Below are positions 34,950 through 38,261 of a DNA stretch of 38,261 nt, one piece after another; within the stretch, counting starts at the first letter, position 1; every line of letters begins with the position of its first letter. Origin of the DNA: Chitinimonas sp. BJB300 (GTDB lineage Bacteria; Pseudomonadota; Gammaproteobacteria; Burkholderiales; Chitinimonadaceae). The translations under genes were made by a program, and so were the position numbers. A model generated the notes under the pieces. That model saw only the letters and a list, made by a program, of their open reading frames with translations. It had not been told where the DNA came from and did not search any database. The stretch spans positions 1 through 38,261 of the forward strand of contig NZ_PDZH01000036.1 of NCBI RefSeq assembly GCF_002735695.1, read 5' to 3'.

Positions 34950-35885
34950 ATGCGTCAATTCATTCTGGCCGCCAGCATTGCGCTGTGTTTCGGTGCAGCA
35001 CAAGCAGCCGAAGTCGCTTTGGATCTGAAAGTACGCGATCTATCACCCAGCTTCGTCGAGTTCTATGAAGCCGCCAACAAACCGGTTGCCGCGGTCCCCG
35101 CAACAGCAACCACGCCTGATGCTACAACGCCCGAATCGCAGGAAGACCGCCGCTGGCGTCTGTTCAAGCAAGACTATGGCTTCAGCGCCCAAGCCACACC
35201 AGAAGCAACACGTGCCGCCCTCGACACCGCCTGGCCGCGCTACGCCGAAGCACTGCCGAAAATCGAAGCCGGTTTTGACGGCATTGCCAGCGAACCCAGC
35301 AAAACCCTCGATACCCTGTCCAAGCACTTCAGCCTCGATAAATCGATGAGCATGCGGCTGGTTGCCTATGTCGGTACTTTCGATGGCCGGGTCTGGAGTG
35401 AACAGGAAGGTGACATACTGAACGTCTACCTGCCGTTGGAAGTCGGCCCTGATACACGCGCCGTACCCGCCGCCCGCCTGATGGGCCAAGCCATGCTGGC
35501 CAAGACGGCAGGCTGGGGTAACAAGCCGCGTTCATTAGCCGAGTTGGTCGTGGGTGAAGGCGTTGTCGCCCACGGTGCAGCCGTGGCAGCACCAGGAAAG
35601 AGCGTCGAGCAATACCTCGCTATCAGCACCGACGAGCTAGCCAAATTGCGCGCCAATCGTAAAACCGTGCTGAGCACCATATTGCCCAAGCTGGGTGACA
35701 ACAGTGCAGCAACGCTCAACACCTATTCCACCGAACAATTGGCCGAAGCACGCTTTGCTGGCTGGCTACTGGTGGAAAGCCTTGCCAAGAAAAACGCCCT
35801 GTATTCGGACATGATCCGCCAAAAACCGAGTGACCTGATCAAGGTCAGCCAAGCCACCATGGCGAGCGTCAATCGCAGTAAATAG
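34950..35885 (+). CDS. Periplasmic protein of unknown function
   Basis: A 311-residue exported protein that I do not recognise. The signal peptide is MRQFILAASIALCFGAAQA, cleaved before AEVALDLKVRDLSPSFVEFYEAA. A Pro/Ala/Thr-rich linker follows (about residues 47-65: VPATATTPDATTPESQE), then an alpha-helical region with DRRWRLFKQDYGFSAQATPEATRAALDTAWPRYAEAL. I place the start at the ATG at 34950, since the upstream frame to 34818 has no protein character and GGAG lies 10 nt before. There is no HExxH zinc motif. FlhB follows on the same strand 71 bp after a GC-rich hairpin. Confidence 0.8.
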   Translation: MRQFILAASIALCFGAAQAAEVALDLKVRDLSPSFVEFYEAANKPVAAVPATATTPDATTPESQEDRRWRLFKQDYGFSAQATPEATRAALDTAWPRYAEALPKIEAGFDGIASEPSKTLDTLSKHFSLDKSMSMRLVAYVGTFDGRVWSEQEGDILNVYLPLEVGPDTRAVPAARLMGQAMLAKTAGWGNKPRSLAELVVGEGVVAHGAAVAAPGKSVEQYLAISTDELAKLRANRKTVLSTILPKLGDNSAATLNTYSTEQLAEARFAGWLLVESLAKKNALYSDMIRQKPSDLIKVSQATMASVNRSK

Positions 35886-35895
35886 AAAGTTTGCA

Positions 35896-35917
35896 GGCCG
35901 CCCACGGGCGGCCTTGC
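35896..35917 (+). terminator. GC-rich hairpin, weak terminator
   Basis: GGCCGCCC/GGGCGGCC with a 2-nt centre, followed only by TTGC; likely partial termination before flhB. Confidence 0.6.
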
Positions 35918-35956
35918 TACATTTAACGCCAAGACCTATCACCCTGAGCCTGCAGC

Positions 35957-37096
35957 GTGGCAGAAGACAGCGACCTCGAACGTACAGAAGACCCCAGTCC
36001 GCGAAGACTGGAAGAAGCGCGCAACAACGGGCAGGTCGCGCGTTCGCATGAGCTGGTCACGTTCTCTGTCGTCATGACCGGCCTCGTGATGCTGATCGTC
36101 ACCGGGGATAGCATCCTGGCTACGCTCAAGCAAATCACCATCAACAACCTGACTTTCAACCGCGCCGTACTTGGTGATATCGATCAGCTCCTGGTGCACT
36201 TTTCCACTGCCGCTTTCGACGCACTGCGTGCTCTCATACCAGTACTCGTAGCCACTGCCGTCGCCGCCATTGCCTCGTCCATCGTCATTTCAGGCTGGCT
36301 GTTCACTTTCGATGCGCTCGAACCCAAGTTCAGCAAGCTCAACCCCATGACAGGCATCGGCCGCATTCTTTCAGTGCGCAGCCTGGTCGAGATGGTCAAG
36401 GCCATTCTTAAGTCCGGCCTGATTGGGGGTGTCGCCATCGCCACGATCTGGTTTGAAAAGGAACAAATCATCCAGATGATCGCCATGCCGCCTTTTGCGA
36501 GCCTGGCCTTTCTGTTCGACCTGACCAAAACCACCCTGTTGATGGTGGCGGGGTCGATGCTGTTGATTGTCGCCATCGACGTGCCATTCCAACTGTGGGA
36601 TTACAAGAAGAACCTGCGCATGACCAAGGCCGAGGTCAAACAGGAGAGCAAGGAATCGGACGGGGACCCGCAGGTCAAGGCCAAGATACGCCAATTGCAG
36701 ATGCAGGCAGCCCGCCAGCGCATGATGAGCGAGATTCCCAAGGCCGATGTCATCGTCACCAACCCGACGCACTATGCGGTCGCCCTGCAATACGACGAAC
36801 AGAAGATGAAGGCGCCAAGAGTCATCGCCAAAGGGTCTTTCCTGCTGGCCGAGCGCATCATCGAGCTGGGGCGCGACAACAAAGTGCCCATTCTGCGTAC
36901 CCCACCCCTAGCACGTGCCCTGTACCACCATGCTGAACTGGGTGAGGACATTCCCACCCCGCTTTACAATGCTGTTGCAGAAGTGCTGGCCTATATCTAT
37001 CAGCTCAATCACTTTGAACGCTACGGCGGCTTGGCACCCGCCTTATCCAAAGACCTGCCTGTTCCGCCTGATCTCGACCCTGGCGGTGAAGCTTAA
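35957..37096 (+). CDS. flhB: Flagellar export apparatus protein FlhB
   Basis: Inner-membrane switch protein of the flagellar type III secretion apparatus. The N-terminus AEDSDLERTEDPSPRRLEEARNNGQVARSHEL is highly typical. Four transmembrane segments lie at ~35-52, ~90-115, ~150-165 and ~190-210. The cytoplasmic domain has the self-cleavage site NPTH at 269-272 (VTNPTHYAVAL, N269 as in Salmonella), then KAPRVIAKG and VPILRTPPLARALYHHAELGEDIP. The start is GTG with only a weak ribosome site. FlhB normally precedes flhA; here 322 bp without a gene and then an IS110 transposase follow, so the flagellar operon may have been broken. Length of 379 is normal. Confidence 0.96.
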   Translation: MAEDSDLERTEDPSPRRLEEARNNGQVARSHELVTFSVVMTGLVMLIVTGDSILATLKQITINNLTFNRAVLGDIDQLLVHFSTAAFDALRALIPVLVATAVAAIASSIVISGWLFTFDALEPKFSKLNPMTGIGRILSVRSLVEMVKAILKSGLIGGVAIATIWFEKEQIIQMIAMPPFASLAFLFDLTKTTLLMVAGSMLLIVAIDVPFQLWDYKKNLRMTKAEVKQESKESDGDPQVKAKIRQLQMQAARQRMMSEIPKADVIVTNPTHYAVALQYDEQKMKAPRVIAKGSFLLAERIIELGRDNKVPILRTPPLARALYHHAELGEDIPTPLYNAVAEVLAYIYQLNHFERYGGLAPALSKDLPVPPDLDPGGEA

Positions 37097-37418
37097 TCAA
37101 CAGCGGCTCAAAAGCCCGTTGGACATGTATATGGACCCCTCCTCGGTTGCAAGCACGCCATACTTTGGTTGGTAGGATCGACTGCTCACGTATATCCGGC
37201 CTCTTACAGCAGCATCAAGCATCTCGATGCCGGGCCATGATGGGCTATTCGCGCGCCAGTTCCCAATCGCTTACACGTGCTTTTCCGCACTACGTCCAAC
37301 AAGGGCTTTTCCGGCGCCGGTTCGACCTGTTTGCCATCGTTCGGCTTGCTTCGCAATCGTGGTTGATCTGGTCCTACGTTGTGCCGCTGTTACTCAAGAC
37401 CGGCCCTTGGCGTGGGCG
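37097..37418. other. Gene-free stretch after flhB
   Basis: No recognisable gene; presumably contains the 3' end of the IS110 element and old flanking DNA. No start of flhA is visible. Confidence 0.5.
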
Positions 37419-37439
37419 TCAGCCCATGGCAAGGGCCGG
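37400..37439. other. Long hairpin at the 3' end of the IS110 transposase
   Basis: CCGGCCCTTG at 37400-37409 pairs perfectly with CAAGGGCCGG at 37430-37439, with a second stem inside (GTGGGC/GCCCAT with a wobble). It overlaps the last codons and stop of the transposase, so it may be a terminator or part of the element's structured end. Confidence 0.6.
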
Positions 37440-38261
37440 TTGATAATCCTTTCCCGTCCGCAGCATCGCCCAGGCAATGCGCACAGTCTTGTTCGCCAAA
37501 GCCACGGCGGCCACATTGGGGTGGCGGCGCTGCGCAAGGGACATGACCCACTGGCTCAAGCGATCCGTTTTGTCTTTGGCCTTAGCCATCCGTATTACGG
37601 ACCGCGCGCCATGAATCAGCATCGCGCGCAAATAGGAATCTCCCCGCTTGCTGATGCCCAGTAATCGCTCTTTGCCGCCAGAGCTATGTTGACGAGGCGT
37701 GATACCGATTGCTGCCGACATCTGGCGGCCGTTCTTGAACTGTGCTCCATCTCCAACTGCGGCAATCAGCGCAGTCGCGACGATCGGCCCAACTCCGCGC
37801 AACTGCATCAGCAGCTTGGCCAAGGGATGGCTCTGTGCAATCAATTCGATCTCTTGATCCAGTTCCTTGACTCGACTATCAAGCACCAGCACATCGCCCC
37901 ACAAGCCCCTCAGCAATCGCCGAAACCGATACGTCAGCCCGTTATCTGCATCTTCCAGCCAGATCGGGACCGCCCGGCGTAGCTGCGTCATCTCTTTCGG
38001 CGCCACCAAACCATATTCGGCAACGAGCCCGCGAATCTGATTCGCCTTGGCGGTACGCTGCTCAATGAGCTCTGAGCGCACGCGATGTACCGCTTGGATG
38101 TCCTGCTGCTCAATACGCTTCACCGCAACGAAGCGCATACTGTTGCGTGACATGGCTTCGCATATGGCTTCCGCGTCGTTGGCGTCGTTCTTATTGCTCT
38201 TCACATATGGCTTCACAAACTGTGGTGCCATTAATTTCACCGTAAAACCACGGGATTGCAG
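37419..38261 (-). CDS. IS110-family transposase, partial (N-terminus beyond window)
   Basis: Reads leftward from the window edge without a stop. The start is outside the window: the frame is open to 38261, and LQSRGFTVKLMAPQ at the edge matches residues ~70-85 of the family. It has the NDANDAEAI Asp motif of the DEDD domain, a middle helical region, and the C-terminal domain LRGVGPIVATALIAAVGDG ... GRQMSAAIGITPRQHSSGGKERLLGISKRGDSYLRAMLIHGAR, with the catalytic serine in QHSSGGK. As far as visible it is intact. It lies in the same orientation as the frameshifted copy at 1-490 and is clearly similar but not identical in DNA, so the two belong to related, not recently copied, elements. Confidence 0.95.
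   Translation of the reverse strand: MQSRGFTVKLMAPQFVKPYVKSNKNDANDAEAICEAMSRNSMRFVAVKRIEQQDIQAVHRVRSELIEQRTAKANQIRGLVAEYGLVAPKEMTQLRRAVPIWLEDADNGLTYRFRRLLRGLWGDVLVLDSRVKELDQEIELIAQSHPLAKLLMQLRGVGPIVATALIAAVGDGAQFKNGRQMSAAIGITPRQHSSGGKERLLGISKRGDSYLRAMLIHGARSVIRMAKAKDKTDRLSQWVMSLAQRRHPNVAAVALANKTVRIAWAMLRTGKDYQPALAMG

Overview
The window looks like chromosomal DNA of a betaproteobacterium. Evidence: EF-P carries Arg32 in its loop and sits beside EarP, there are two Neisseria/Burkholderia-type trimeric porins, a short PhaM-like PHA-granule protein, a MaeB-type malic enzyme fused to a phosphotransacetylase domain, ETF-ubiquinone oxidoreductase, and flagellar FlhB. A Neisseriales/Chitinimonas-like host is my best guess, but this is inference from gene content, not a database match.

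Layout. 1-2860 is decayed accessory DNA: a frameshifted IS110 transposase end abuts the remnant of a collagenase-like (peptidase M9) gene that has an in-frame amber stop and no catalytic half, followed by about 0.9 kb with no recognisable gene. 2861-12124 holds a GNAT acetyltransferase divergent from a LysR regulator, ETF-QO, two tandem paralogous lipoproteins (fibronectin-III-like domain plus a probable seven-bladed propeller), and maeB. 12171-17352 holds a small secreted orphan, a secreted isoamylase, a PhaM-like protein and a Bcr/CflA-type drug exporter. 17837-27277 is mostly housekeeping: two porins, mltA, earP, efp, folA, a MAPEG protein, ilvE, a zf-CHCC protein and waaF. 27290-33137 is a mobile-element-rich patch that also carries a cytoplasmic GH13 glucosidase, yajQ, and a translationally coupled pair of a B12-type radical SAM enzyme and a LysE-family exporter. 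33411-37096 carries a GGDEF diguanylate cyclase, a periplasmic orphan and flhB. A second IS110 transposase, cut by the window edge, closes the window.

The strongest unlisted signal is a family of five ~140-bp elements (9155, 17457, 27290, 27624, 30247) with terminal inverted repeats GAACCTGTCTAAAGTC and 3-bp TNA target duplications. The same termini bound a degraded IS5-family transposase at 27433-27838, and one of the small elements is inserted inside that transposase. This makes the family a MITE probably mobilised by an IS5/IS1031-type element.

Functional links: EarP rhamnosylates Arg32 of EF-P. MaeB's malic-enzyme half supplies NADPH and pyruvate from malate. The isoamylase (outside the cytoplasm) and the GH13 glucosidase (inside) could act in succession on starch or glycogen. 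The radical SAM/LysE pair has the form of a make-and-export unit for a small metabolite; its product is unknown. All calls are from reading the sequence; no search or alignment program was run.
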